Positions 53,147 to 64,000 of a stretch of DNA of 64,000 nucleotides are shown one piece after another (the first letter of the stretch is position 1; every line of letters begins with the position of its first letter). The notes under the pieces are model-generated. The model ran no database searches. It saw only the letters and a list, made by a program, of their open reading frames with translations, and was not told where the DNA came from. The stretch comes from Prorocentrum cordatum. Lineage: Eukaryota > Sar > Dinophyceae > Prorocentrales > Prorocentraceae. A program made the position numbers and the translations under genes. The stretch covers positions 1 to 64,000 of the forward strand of contig CAUYUJ010000352.1 in the NCBI GenBank assembly GCA_963575745.1, in the 5' to 3' direction.

Positions 53147-54440
53147 ATAATTATTTAATTATTTAAACGTTGGATCGCGTGCTCATTTAAATAACCATTT
53201 TGATTAGCATTCAACGTTTCATACACCTACCTCTCCACCGTCATCGTTCCGCGCCTCCTCCACACAGCGCCGATGCTTAAATGAGCAAGGGAACCACGCA
53301 AATAATTAAATAAATAATTAACTAGTTATTTAATTACTTACATGTTCGCTTGCGTGCTCATTAAAATAACAATTTCGCTCAGCATTCAACCTGCATCGTT
53401 CCGCGCCTCCCCCGCGCAGTGCCACTGCTTAAATGAGCAAGGGGACCACGCAAATAATTGAATAAATAATTAAATAATTGTTTAATTATTTACATGTTCG
53501 CTTGCGCGCTCATTGCAATAATCATTTAGATTCTCATCCAATCCGCATCGTTCCGCGCCTCCCCCACGCAGTGCCAATGCTTAAATGAGCAAGGGAACCA
53601 CGCAAATAATTAAATAATTTTTTTTTAATAATTATCTAATTATCTACATGTTCGCTTGCGTGCTCATTGGAAGTAGCCATTTTGAGTGGCATTCAATCCG
53701 TCATCGTTCCGCGCCTCCTCCACACAGTGCCAATAGTTAAATGAGCAAAGGAACCGCGCAAATAATTAAGTAAATAGTTAATTCATTATTCAATTCACTT
53801 ATTTACATGTTCGCTTACGTGGACGTCGAAATAATCATTTGGATTAGCATTCAATCAGTCATCGCCCCGCGCCCCCGCCACACGGTGCCATGGGTTGAAT
53901 GAGCAAGGGAACCACGCAAATAATGGAAAAAATAATTCAATGATTATTTAATGTTTTACATGTTCGCATGCGTGCTCATCGAAATAATAAAATTTGATTA
54001 GCGTTCAATCCACCATCGTTCCGCGCCCCCGCCACACAGTGCCATTGGTTGAATGAGCAAGGGAACCGCGCAAATAATTAAATAAATAAATAAATGATTA
54101 TTCAATTCTTTACATGTTCGCTTGCGCGCTCATCGAAATAATCATTTTGATCAGCATTCAATCCACCATCTTTCCGCGCCTCCCCCACGCAGTGTCAATG
54201 ATCAAATGAGCAACGGAACCGCGCAAATAATTCCATAAATAATTAAATAATTATTTCATTGTTTACATGTTGGCTTGCATGCTCATTGTAATAATCATTT
54301 AGATGATCATCCAATCCGCATCGTTCCGCGCCTCCTCCACGCAGTGCCAATGGTTAACTGAGCAAGGGAACCGCGCAAATAATTAAATAAATAATTAGAC
54401 AACTACTAAATGACTTACATGTTCGCTTGCGTTGAGCATT
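53147..54440. repeat. 153-bp tandem repeat with AT-rich palindromic core
   Basis: The landmark ACATGTTSGCTTGC recurs at about 53340, 53492, 53646, 53815, 53958, 54112, 54265 and 54417 (steps 143-169, mostly 152-154). Each unit has an AT core (AATAATTAAATAAATAATTAA) and a GC part (CATCGTTCCGCGCCTCC), and contains TGAGCAAGGGAACC. Confidence 0.95.
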
Positions 54441-54745
54441 TACAACGTAATATGAAGTGAATACGCTTAGCCATTCTCTGTAAAACCCCGAGCACCCGCC
54501 TGGAAATACAATGCAAGAGCATAGTTTCCTGCTTTCAGAACAATAGAGAATGAAAGTGCCAAACGATTGTCTATGAGAATACGGAGCCCGACCCGAAAAT
54601 TCAAAAAAAGGCCATAGTTTCCTGCTTACAGAACAGTAGATGAAGATTATGCCAATCGATTCTGTCAGAATTCGGACCCCGGCCTGAAAATTCAAAAAAA
54701 GGCCATAGCTTCCTGCTTACAAAACAGATCCCCGTCTGGAAATTC
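54441..54745. repeat. About 93-bp tandem repeat, three copies
   Basis: CATAGYTTCCTGCTTNCA recurs at about 54517, 54611 and 54705 with AAAATTCAAAAAAAGGC between copies. Confidence 0.85.
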
Positions 54746-55036
54746 AACAAAAAACCCGAGTTTCCTGCCAACCAACCGGCCAACCGGCCAACCAACCCGC
54801 CAACCGGCCAATCGGCCAACCAGCCAACGCACTGGCCAACCTGCCAACCAACCAACCAACCTGTTTGTAATGAAACCGGCCAATCAACCAGCCAACCGAC
54901 AAACAAACCAACCAGCCAGCTGGCCAACCAACCAACGAACCGACCAACGTGCCAACCAACCAACCAACCAAACGGCAAACCAACCAACCAACCGGCCAAC
55001 CAACCCACCAACCAACCAACCAAACGACCAAGCAAC
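54746..55036. repeat. CCAA/CCGG tetranucleotide array
   Basis: Mixture of CCAA and CCGG units on the plus strand. Confidence 0.93.
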
Positions 55037-55796
55037 GGCGTCCGGTGTCCGGTGTCCGGTGTCCAAAGTCCGGCGTCGGGTATCGGGTGTCCGGCATCCG
55101 GCGTCTGGCGTCCAACATCTGGCGTCCGGTGTCCGGTGCCCAGAAACCGGGTGTCCTGTGTCCGGTGTCCGGAAACCGGGTGTCCGATGTCCGATGTCCG
55201 GTTTCCGGCATCCGGCATCCGGCGTCCGGCGTCCAGCGTCCGGCGTCCGGTGTCTGATGTCCGGTGTCCGGTGTCCGTTGGTGTCTGGTGCGCGGTGTCC
55301 GGTGTCCGGTGTCCGGTGTACGGTGTCCGGTGTCCGGTCTCCGGTGTCCGGTGGCCGGTGGCCGGTGTCGGGTGTCCGGTGTCCGGTGTCCGGGGTCCGG
55401 TGCCCAGTGTCCGGTGTCCGGTGTCCGGTGTCTGGTGTCCAACAATGTCTGGTGTCCGGTGCCCGGTGTCCGGTGTCCAATGTCCGGTGTCTGGTGTTCG
55501 GTGTCCTGTGTCCGATGGCTCCGGTGTCCGGTGTCCGGTGCCCGGCGTTTGGTGTCCGGTGCCCGGTGTCCGGTGTCCGGTGTCCTGTGTCCGGTGTCCG
55601 GTGGCCGGTGGCCAGTGGCCGGTGTCCTGTGTCGGGTGTCGGGTGTCTGGTGTCCGGTGTCCGGTGTCTGGTGTCCGGTGGCCGGTGGCTTGTGGCCAGT
55701 GTCCGGTGTCCGGTGTCCGGTGTCCGGTGTCCGGTGCCCGGTGTCCGGTGTCCGGTGCCCTGTGTCCGGTGTCCACTGTCCGGTGTCCGGCGCGCG
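55037..55796. repeat. Heptamer array CCGGTGT
   Basis: About 105 copies of CCGGTGT with variants CCGGCGT, CCGGTGG and CCAGTGT. Long frames on both strands exist only because 7 is coprime to 3 and the unit lacks stops. Confidence 0.95.
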
Positions 55797-56057
55797 AGAA
55801 TCGTTCTATAGTGGGGACGATGGCGGTCATGATGATCATGACGGTCATGGTGAAGTCGGTACCCATCATGATTATCTAAATCACCAGTATTATCATCATC
55901 ATCTTCGTTATCATAGTCAACAACATCATTAACATTACCAGCAGTATCGACTTCACCATCTTGACCAACATGCTCGTCGTCGCCGACATCATCATCGCCA
56001 TCATCGACATCATCTTCATCATGTGCATCAACATCATCGTCGTCGGGATCGGATCTG
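55797..56057. other. Spacer with CAT/GAT units
   Basis: Degenerate CATCATCATC and GGTCATGATG units. No gene. Confidence 0.65.
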
Positions 56058-56274
56058 CAGGTCCGGTGGGTCCGGTGGGTCCAGTGGGTCCTGTGGGTCC
56101 GGTGGGTCCGGCGGGTCCTGTGGGTCCGGTGGGTCCGGCGGGTCCGGTGGGTCCGGTGGGTCCGGTGGGTCCGATGGGTCCGGTGGGTCCGTTGGGTCCG
56201 GTGGGTCCGATGGGTCCGGTGGGTCCGGTGGGTCCGGCGGGTCCGGTGGGTCCGGTGGGTCCGGTGGGTCCGGC
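56058..56274. repeat. 9-bp minisatellite GGTGGGTCC, right array
   Basis: About 24 copies of the same unit and orientation as 45056-45437, ending directly at the right inverted repeat. The two arrays are direct, not inverted, relative to each other. Confidence 0.95.
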
Positions 56275-56298
56275 GCAACCCCAGGGCGAACCATTCTG
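56275..56298 (-). repeat. Right terminal inverted repeat
   Basis: Reads GCAACCCCAGGGCGAACC followed by ATTCTG on the plus strand; inverse of 45032-45055. Confidence 0.88.
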
Positions 56299-56305
56299 CG
56301 CTATC
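56299..56305. other. Right target-site duplication CGCTATC
   Basis: Matches 45025-45031. Continues into CGGGTTTTGGACGCTTAC, the expected right half of the interrupted cassette. Confidence 0.88.
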
Positions 56306-57468
56306 CGGGTTTTGGACGCTTACAAGTGACTCGTAGAGCTTCCCTAAGCTAGTTGCGGGAAGCATTCCGGCGCGCTGGAGAGCTAGTTGGCAAGAACAAT
56401 AACTCGTAGAGCTTCCCTTAGCAAGTTCTTGCTGGAAGCTTAAGAGTAATTCCGGCGCGCTGGAGAGCTAGTTGGCAAGAAAAATCTCGACGGAACTTTT
56501 GCTGACTTTTGGTCGGTTGAAAATTTTGTTCTCAAAATTTGACCATTCGTTAGAGCTCTAGTATTTTTTTCCCATGATATTCGATCTTATTCCCGCTCGC
56601 CATCTTGATCTCAGCTCGATCGGGTAACTTTGAAGGCCAAAAAGCAGGCAGGCGGGAACGGCCGTTTCGAGTCATCTTGATACGCGCTGTCGGTTTTCTC
56701 AAGATAACTCGAGCTTCAGGACAACTACAGAGCTGGTCAGCACAGCTAATGCATTCAGAATGATCAGGCGCGTTCGCCTGTTGAATCCAGAGGTCTGAAC
56801 TCGGTCTGCTAGCCGTCGCAAACCTATTCGTATCATTCGAGTCATTGTAGCAGACGCTCTCGGTTTTTCGTACTTAACTCGATCTGTAGGGCAGCACAGA
56901 GCTGATAATCACAGAAATCGATCGAGAATTATCAGGCGCGTTCGTCTGTTCAATCAAGAGCTCTGAACTCGGCCTGCTCCCCGAGCTAGGTTCGCGAACA
57001 TATTGGTATTGTTCAAGTCATCTTGAGAAGTGCTCTCGGTCTTCTGTACTTAAATCGTGCTGGGGGAGGGCTACAGTGCTGCCTGTCACAGGAATCGATT
57101 TCGAGACATGAGGCGCGTCCGTTCGTCGAACCGAGAGCTCGGAACTCGGTCTGCTGCTCGAACGAGATCCGCGAAACTGTGTATTATCCGAGTCATCCTG
57201 AGAGGTACTCTCGGTTTTCTGCACTTAACTCACCCTGTATGGGGGGCTGCAGAGCTGGTAATCACAGGAATCGATCCGCAGACATCAGACGCGTCCGCCT
57301 GTCGCATTCAGAGCTCTGAACTCGGTTTCATACTCGAGCTCGATTGGAAAACTGTTCGTTTGTTTTGTTAGAGTCATCTTGAGAGGTCTATAATCGCTTG
57401 GGCTGAAAAACTAGTCGTTCCCTGAAATTCTTTTCCACATTATATTGTCAGGAAGCTCTACGAGTTCC

Positions 57469-57502
57469 CCGGCGGTAAGAAAGGTTGACGGTTTACCGCC
57501 GG
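57469..57502. repeat. Hairpin unit 22 (A:T stem)
   Basis: Perfect stem. The downstream junction enters the long module at CTCGACGG, deeper than any other copy. Confidence 0.9.
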
Positions 57503-58432
57503 CGCCCAGTCTCGACGGAACTTTTGCTGACTTTTGGTCGGTTGAAAAATTTGTTCTCGAAATTTGACCGTTCGTTAGAGCTCTAGTATTTTTTCCCGTG
57601 ATATTCGATCTTATTCCCGCTCGCCATCTCGATCTCAGCTCGATCGGGTAACTTTGAAGGCCAAAAAGCACTCTGGCGGGATCGGCCGTTTCGAGTCATC
57701 TTGATATGCGCTGACGGTTTTATGAACATAACTCGGGCTCTAGGACAGCTACAGAGCTGGTAAGCACAGCTAATGCATGCAGAATGATCAGGCGCGTTCG
57801 CCTGTTGAACCCAGAGATCTGAACTCTGTCTGTGAGCCGAGCTAGGTCCGCAAACCTGTTCGTATTATTCGAGTCATCTTGACAGAAACTCTCGGTTTTC
57901 TGTACTTAACTCGAGCTGTAAGACAGCTACAGAGCTGATATTTACAGAAGCTCATTCAGAATCGCCAGTTGCGTTTGTCTGTCGAATCCAAAGCTCTGAA
58001 CTCGGTCTTCTGCTCGATCTAGAATCACGAAATTTTTCGTATTGGTCGAGTCATCTTGAGAAGTGCTCTCGGTTTTCTTCACTTAACTTGCGCTGAGAGA
58101 GGGCTACAGTGCTGGTTGTGATATTATTCGATTTAAAGAGATCATGCGCGTCCGCCTGTCGAATCCAGAGCTCGGAACTCGGTCTGCTGCCTGAACTAGG
58201 TTCGCGGAACTATTGTATTGTTCGAGTCATCCTGAGAGATACTGTCGGTTTTCTGCACTGACCTCGGGCTGTAGGGGGGCTGCGGGGCTGGTAATGACAG
58301 GAGTCGATTCGCAGACATCAGACGCGTCCGCTTGTCGCATTCAGAGGTCAAAAAATATTCACTATGAGTCAGAATGTTGGTAGGTGCTGTAGGTTTTCTC
58401 AACTTAAGTCGAGCTTGTAAGCTCTACGAGTT

Positions 58433-58475
58433 TCCCACGACGTAATCCAAGGGTGAACCGGGCTTTACCGCCGGC
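58433..58475. repeat. Hairpin unit 23 (decayed)
   Basis: Left arm altered to CCCACGACGTAA. Right arm TTTACCGCCGGCG kept. Confidence 0.65.
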
Positions 58476-60224
58476 GCCCCGTAACTCGGAGAGCCCCTTT
58501 GCGAGTATTGACCTTTGGCTCGGTTGAAAATTTTGTTCTCGAAATTTGACCATTCGTTAGAGCTCTAGTATTTTTTCCCGTGATATTCGATCTTATTCCC
58601 GCTCGCCATCTTGATCTCCGCTCGATCGGGTGAATATTACTGTCAAAAAGCACTCTGGCGGGATCGGTCGTTTCGAGTCATCTTGATACGCGCTGACGGT
58701 TTTCTGAGCATAACTCGAGCTTAAGGGCAGCTACAGAGATGGTAAGCACACCTATCGCATTCGGAATGATCAGGCGCGTTCGTCTGTTGAATCCAGAGGT
58801 CTGAACTCGGTCTGCTAGCCGAGCTAGGTCTGCAAACCTATTCGTATTATTCAAGTCATCTTGACAGGAACTCTCGGTTTTTGTACTTGTTGCGTTTGTC
58901 TGTCGAATTCAGAGCTCTGAACTCGGTCTGTTGCCCGATCTAGAATCACGAAACTATTCGTATTGGTCGAACCATCTTGAGAAGTGCTCTCGGTTTCCTC
59001 CATTCTACCCGCGCTGAAGGGAGCTACAGTGCTGGTGGGGAATCGATTTGGAGACATCAGGCGCGTCCGCCTGTCGAATCCAGAAGTCGAAACTCGGTCT
59101 GCTGCCCGAATTAGGTCTGCGAAACTACTGTATTGTTGGAGTCATCCTGAGAGGTGCTGTCAGTTTTCTGAACTCAACTCGGGCTGTAGGGGGGCTGCAG
59201 GGCTGGTAATGACTCGTAGAGCTCCCTAAAGCTAGTTGCTGGTAAGCTTAAAGAGTAATTCCGGCGCGCTGGAGAGCTAGGTGGCTAAGACAAAATTTTT
59301 TCCCCCCCATCTCGACTGACCTTTGGGTGACTTTTGGTCGTTTAAGTTTGTTTCTCGAAATTTCAACAATTCGTTTCGGTTGAGCTCTAGTATGTTTTCC
59401 CATGATATTCGATCTTATTTACCGCTCGCCATCTCGATCTCAGCTCGATCGGAACTTTGTAAAGGGCAAAAATCACCGGCGGGACTCCGTTCGAGTCATC
59501 TTGTATGCGCTGTCGATTTTATAAACATAAACTCGAGCTCTAGGCAGCTACAGAGCTGGTAAGCACAGCTAATGCATGCAGAATGATCAGGCGCGTTCGC
59601 CTGTTGAATCCAGAGGTCTGAACTCGGTCTGTGAGCTGAGCTAGGCCCGCAAACCTGTTTGTATTATTTGAATCATATTGACAGAACCTCTCGGTTTTCT
59701 GTACTTAACTCGAGCTGTAAGACAGCTACGGAGCTGATATTTCAAGACAATGATTCAGAATCGTCAGTTGCGTTTGTCTGTCGAATCGAGAGCTCTGAAC
59801 TCGGTTTTCTGCTCGATCTAGAATCGCGAAATTATTCGTATGTGCTCTCGATTTTCTTCACTCAACTTGCGCTGAGAGGGGGCTGCAGTGCTGGTTGTCA
59901 TATGAATCGATTTAAAGAGATGATGCGCGTCTGGCTGTCGAATCCCGAGCTCGGAACTCGGTCTGCTGCCCGAACTAGGTTTGCGAAAACATTGTATTGT
60001 TCGAGTCATCCTGAGAGATGCTGTCGGTTTTCTGCACTGACCTCGGGCTGTAGGGGGGCTGCGGGGCTGGTAATGACAGGAAAAACGTTCGCAGACAGCA
60101 GAAACCGCCGTCCGCATGTCGCATTCAGCAGGCCAAAAAAATAATCCACTATGAGTCTGAATAGTTGTAGGTGCTGTCGGTTTTCTGAAACGTAAGAGTC
60201 GAGCTTGCCGCAGCTCGGAGTTCC

Positions 60225-60260
60225 CCGGCGGTAACCTAAGGTTGAACGGTTTACCGCCGG
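60225..60260. repeat. Hairpin unit 24 (A:T stem, longer loop)
   Basis: Stem intact, with two extra bases in the loop. Confidence 0.85.
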
Positions 60261-61094
60261 CCCCATTAACTTCCCCCCAAATGAGACATATGTATATATT
60301 GGGTTGGTTTTGCTTTGATTTGAAAGATATTTGACCATTCATTTTGAGTACCAGTATTTTTCTCACGTGTAGTGGCTTATGCCGCGCCTGCCAGTCAAAT
60401 TCTCAGGTCCGTAGCTGCAATATCACTATCAAAAGACTTGCTGGAACCAACTGCGTTCCGAGTCATCTCGACACGCGTTCACGGTTTTCTGTACTTAAGT
60501 CGAGATTTCGGAGAGCTACAGAGCTGATACTTACAGAAACCGATTCAGAATCATCAGGCGTCTGTTGCATCCAGAGGCCTGAACTCGGTCTGCTACTCGA
60601 ACTAGGTCCGTCAAACTATTTGTGCTATTCGAGTCATCTTGACCAGTGATGTCGGTTTTCTGTACTCAACTCAAGATTCAGAGGAGCTACAGAGCTGGTG
60701 CGCACATAAACCGATTCAGTATCACCAGGCGCGTGCGTCTGGTGCATCGAGAGGCCTGAACTCGTTCTGCTACTCGAGCTAGGTCCACAACACTATTCGT
60801 ATTTCTCAAGTTCTCTTTAGAGGCGCTGTCGGTATTCTGCACTTAACTCTAGCTGTAGCACAGCTACAGAGCTGGTACGCACAGAAATCGAGCTGGTACG
60901 CACAGAAACCGATACATAATCATCAAGGGCGTTTGGCTGAAGCATCTAGAGCTCTGAACAGAGTCTGCTTCTCGAGCTAAGTCCGCAAAACTATTTGTAT
61001 GCTACCGACTTTTTAGAGTTTTTTGGCTCTCGCTTAAGCTTGCTTCACGTGTTCCGAGGAGCTGGGCAAGAGAAGAGCTCTACGAGGTCCCCGC

Positions 61095-61125
61095 GGTAGC
61101 CAGGTTTGACGGTTTAACCGCCGGC
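61095..61125. repeat. Hairpin unit 25 (decayed)
   Basis: CCCGCGGTAGCC against TTTAACCGCCGG. The stem is interrupted by single-base changes. Confidence 0.7.
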
Positions 61126-62364
61126 GCCCTGTTTCGGCGCGCTGGAGAGGCTAGTTGGCAAGAAAAATCTCGACGGAACTTTGGTGACTTTTGCTCGGTT
61201 GAAAATTTTGTTCTCGAAATTTGACAATTCGTTAGAGCTCTAGTTTTTTTTCCCGTGATATTCGATCTTGTTCCCGCTCGCCATCTTGATCTCAGCTCGA
61301 TCGGGTAACTTTGAAGGCCAAAAAGCACTGTGGCGGGAACGGCCGTTTCGAGACATCTTGATACGCGCTGTCGGTTTTCTGAACATAACTCGAGCTCTAG
61401 GGCAGCTACAGAGCTGGTAAGCAACAGCTATTCGCTTCAGAATCTTAGGCGCGTTTCGCCTGTTGAATCCAGAGGTCTAAACCCGGTCTGCTAGCCGAGC
61501 TAGGTCTGCAAACCTATTGGAATTATTTGTCATCTTCATAACTCCCTCGGTGCTCTCTGTACTCAACTCGAGTACAGGACAGCTACAAGAGCTGCAAGCA
61601 CAAGTTAACTAGTACTCCATCGCATTTCAGAATCATCAACCGCGTTCGCCTGTTGGATCTAGAGGTCTGAACTCGGTCTGCTAGCCGAGCTAGGTCTGCA
61701 AACCTATTGGTATTATTTGGGTCATCTTGATAGACGCCCTCGGTTCTGTGTAGTTAACTCGAGCTAAATGACAGCTACAGAGCTGGTAAGCACGCCTATC
61801 GCATTCAGAATCATTAGGCGCGTTCGCATGTTGAATCTAGACGTCTGAACTCGTTCTGCTAGCCGAGCTAGGTCCGCAAACATATTCGTATCATTTTGGT
61901 CATCTTCATAGACGCCCTCGGTTTTCTATACTGAACTCGAGCTCTAGGGCAGCTACAGAGCTCATAGTCACAGAAATCGATTGGGAATCATCAGACGCGT
62001 TCGTGCGTCGAATCGAGAGCTCTGGACTCGGCCTGCTGCCCGAGCTAGGTTCGCAAAACTATTTGTATTGTTCGAGTTATTCTGAGAAGTGCTCTCGGTA
62101 TTCCGCACTTAACTCGTGCTGGGGAGGGCTACAGTACTGCTGGTCACGGAAATCGATTCTGAGACATCAGACGCGTCTGTCTGTCGAACCCAGAGCTCGG
62201 AACTCGGTCTGCTGCTCGAACTAGGTCCGCGAAACTATTGTATTATTGGAGTTGTTTGTTTTTTTGTTAGAGTCATCTTGAGAGGTCTGAAATTCGCTTG
62301 GGCTGAAAAACTAGTCGTTGGGATTTTCTTCACATCCCTACGAGTCAGGAAGCTCTACGAGTCC

Positions 62365-62398
62365 CCGGCGGTAAGAAAGGTACGGTTTACCCGCCGCG
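62365..62398. repeat. Hairpin unit 26 (decayed right arm)
   Basis: CCGGCGGTAA against TTTACCCGCCGCG, with the TTGA of the loop lost. Confidence 0.7.
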
Positions 62399-63363
62399 CC
62401 CAGTAATTCCGGGGCGCTGGAGAGCTAGTTGGCAGAAAAACTCGACGGAACTTTTGTGACTTTTGGTCGGTTGAAAATTTGTTCTCGAAATTTGACCATT
62501 CGTTAGAGCTCTAGTATTTTTTCCCGTGATATTCGATCGTATCCCGCTCGCCATCTTGATCTCAGCTCGATCGGGTAACTTTGAAGGCCAAAAAGCACTC
62601 TGGCGGGATCGGCCGTTTCGAGTCATCTTGATACGCGCTGACGGTTTTCTGAACATAACTCGAGCTTTAGGACAGCTACAGAGCTGGTAAGCACAGCTGA
62701 TCGATGCAGAATGATTAGGCGCGATCGCCTGTTGAATCCAGAGGTCTGAACTCGGTCTGTGAGCCGAGCTAGGTCCGCAAACCTATTCGTATTATCGAGT
62801 CATCTTGACAGAAACTTTCGGTTTTCTGTACTTAACTCGAGCTGTAAGACAGCTGCAGAGCTGATATTTACAGAAACTGATTCAGAATCGTCAGTTGCGT
62901 TTTTCTGTCGAATCCAGAGCTCTGAACTCGGTCTTCTGTCCGATCTAGAATCGCGAAATTATTCGTATTGGTCGAGTCATCTTGAGAAGTGCTCTCGGTT
63001 TTCTTCACTCAACTTGCGCTGAGAGGGGGCTACTGTGCTGGTTGTCATATTAATCGATTTAAAGAGATCATGCGCGTCCGCCTGTCGAATCCAGAGCTCG
63101 GAACTCGGTCTGCTGCCCGAACTAGGTTCGCGAAACTATTGTATTGTTCGAGTCATCCTGAGAGATGCTGTCGGTTTTCTGCACTGGCCTCGGGCTGTAG
63201 GGGGGCTGCGGGGCTGGTAATGACAGGAGTCGATTCGCAGACATCAGACGCGTCCGCTTGTCGCCCTTAGAGGTCAAAAAATATTCACTATGAGTCAGAA
63301 TGTTGGTAGGTGCTGTCGGTTTTCTCAACTTAAGTCGAGCTTGGAAGCTCTACGAGTTCCACG

Positions 63364-64000
63364 GGAAAGGCCCCAGGTCCCGACAACGTGACTGTCACGA
63401 TGTTGAAACAGCTCTCGTGGGCATCTGTGCGACGTGTTCTGGTGAGCTTCCAAGGTGTGTATTCCAGAAGGTTATGTTGTCCCGACAGTTGGCGTCAACT
63501 AGCTGCCACACTCATGCCAAAAGAAATGGACATACAACATTTGACAGATACACGTATGCTATGTCTACAGTCGTGTCTTATGAAATGGTACATGACATGT
63601 ATTGTGATGTTGATTGAGAAGAGGATTGAGGAGCACCGACACTATGTATGCCTGTACGGATTCAGATCGGGACGCAAAACATCGGAAATCACCAGCGTTG
63701 CCAAGAGGCTCAGCCAGCACTCCGCTGTCTGGGGCAAAGGAGACAGTTTGTGGCTTGCCAATCTTGATATCTTACAAGCTTTCGATAATGTTACTCCGTG
63801 CCTCGCCATGCGCTGTCTTCGTGCTCTTGACATACCTGCTGATCTCATTGTGGCGTTGATTGAACCCATGATGGATAATCAGTGCGTGGCCAGCTTCGAG
63901 GGCATCGAGGCATCGTCAGCGGTCTATTGGGACAAATCTATTCGAACGGGAGGAGTAGAGGGACCTATGATTTTTCTGGCAGTTTCTATTGTACTCTGGA
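63364..64000 (+). CDS. Reverse transcriptase of a non-LTR-type retroelement, partial
   Basis: The frame is open from after a TAA at 63331-63333 to the window end. RT character starts at GKAPGPDNVT (63364), the fingers motif of non-LTR RTs. It is followed by MPKEMDIQHLTDTRMLCLQS, then YGFRSGRKTSEITSV, motif A LANLDILQAFDNV (catalytic Asp in LDILQAFD) and motif B-like TGGVEGPMIFLAVS near the end. Motif C (YxDD) would lie beyond 64000. The satellite sequence AGCTCTACGAGTTCC runs right up to the RT, so the copy is truncated on its 5' side or inserted there. The frame is intact, so it may be a recent insertion. Enzyme role: copying element RNA into DNA at the insertion site. Confidence 0.82.

Larger units (their letters stand above)
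56328..63350. repeat. Satellite field B
   Basis: Same monomer family and modules as field A. The segment 56450-57502 matches 26690-27735 monomer for monomer. A further block (GCTGATATTTACAGAA to TCAGAATGTTGGTAGG) occurs three times, ending near 58440, 60230 and 63350. Hairpins here are fewer and more decayed. No gene is seen. Confidence 0.93.

Noticed and set aside
53665-53690. TAGCCATTTTG at 53670-53680 as a relic of the dinoflagellate spliced leader
   Set aside because: Only 11 bases match, and neighbouring 153-bp units show it arises from ATAACCATTTTG-like variants of the repeat. There is no gene behind it.

Overview
The window looks like nuclear DNA of a GC-rich protist, most likely a dinoflagellate. 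This rests on very long tracts of simple repeats and satellites, sparse genes, introns whose 3' ends read mostly AG|G, and a reverse-transcriptase open frame at the right edge. It is an inference, and another repeat-rich GC-rich protist (a haptophyte, for example) is not excluded. I see no prokaryotic features and no rRNA or tRNA genes.

Left part (1-5.6 kb): microsatellites, a GGGCTATAG satellite, two candidate exons that together make a SAM-like domain, and three tandem copies of a 387-bp repeat.

Central part (5.77-24.68 kb): the coding core, which reads as a large Helitron/Helentron-type rolling-circle transposon. In order it encodes a long N-terminal region (Arg/Ser-rich repeats, a CW-like zinc motif, Helitron-type Cys-rich and FPQD segments, a Tudor-like strand), a Rep nuclease with HxH and YxxxY motifs, a PIF1-family helicase, a degenerate Ulp1-like protease, an endonuclease/exonuclease/phosphatase (EEP) nuclease and a ubiquitin-specific protease (USP). 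A separate multi-exon RPA-like single-strand DNA-binding protein follows. The parts join through in-phase candidate introns, giving a possible polyprotein of about 5,000 codons. One in-frame TAG between Rep and helicase and one frameshift in a 12-G run break it, so this copy is either decaying, mis-assembled, or needs recoding or extra splicing.

Right part (25-63.3 kb): gene-poor repeats. A satellite with about 178-bp monomers fills 26.6-41.3 kb and 56.4-63.3 kb. It is punctuated by about 26 copies of a short hairpin (CCGGCGGTRA...TYACCGCCGG) whose paired stem positions change together between two subfamilies. A 4.2-kb block is duplicated in tandem. Between the satellite fields lies an 11,267-bp insertion (45032-56298) with 24-bp inverted ends and a 7-bp CGCTATC target duplication. 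Paralogous empty sites sit at about 42.3 and 43.9 kb. Its interior is nearly all micro- and minisatellites, including two opposed trinucleotide arrays, plus one candidate gene on the minus strand.

Right edge: the 5' part of a non-LTR-type reverse-transcriptase domain, open to the end of the window. Exon boundaries are read by eye from phase and splice-site context and are tentative. Indel-like differences between satellite copies suggest that some assembly error is possible.
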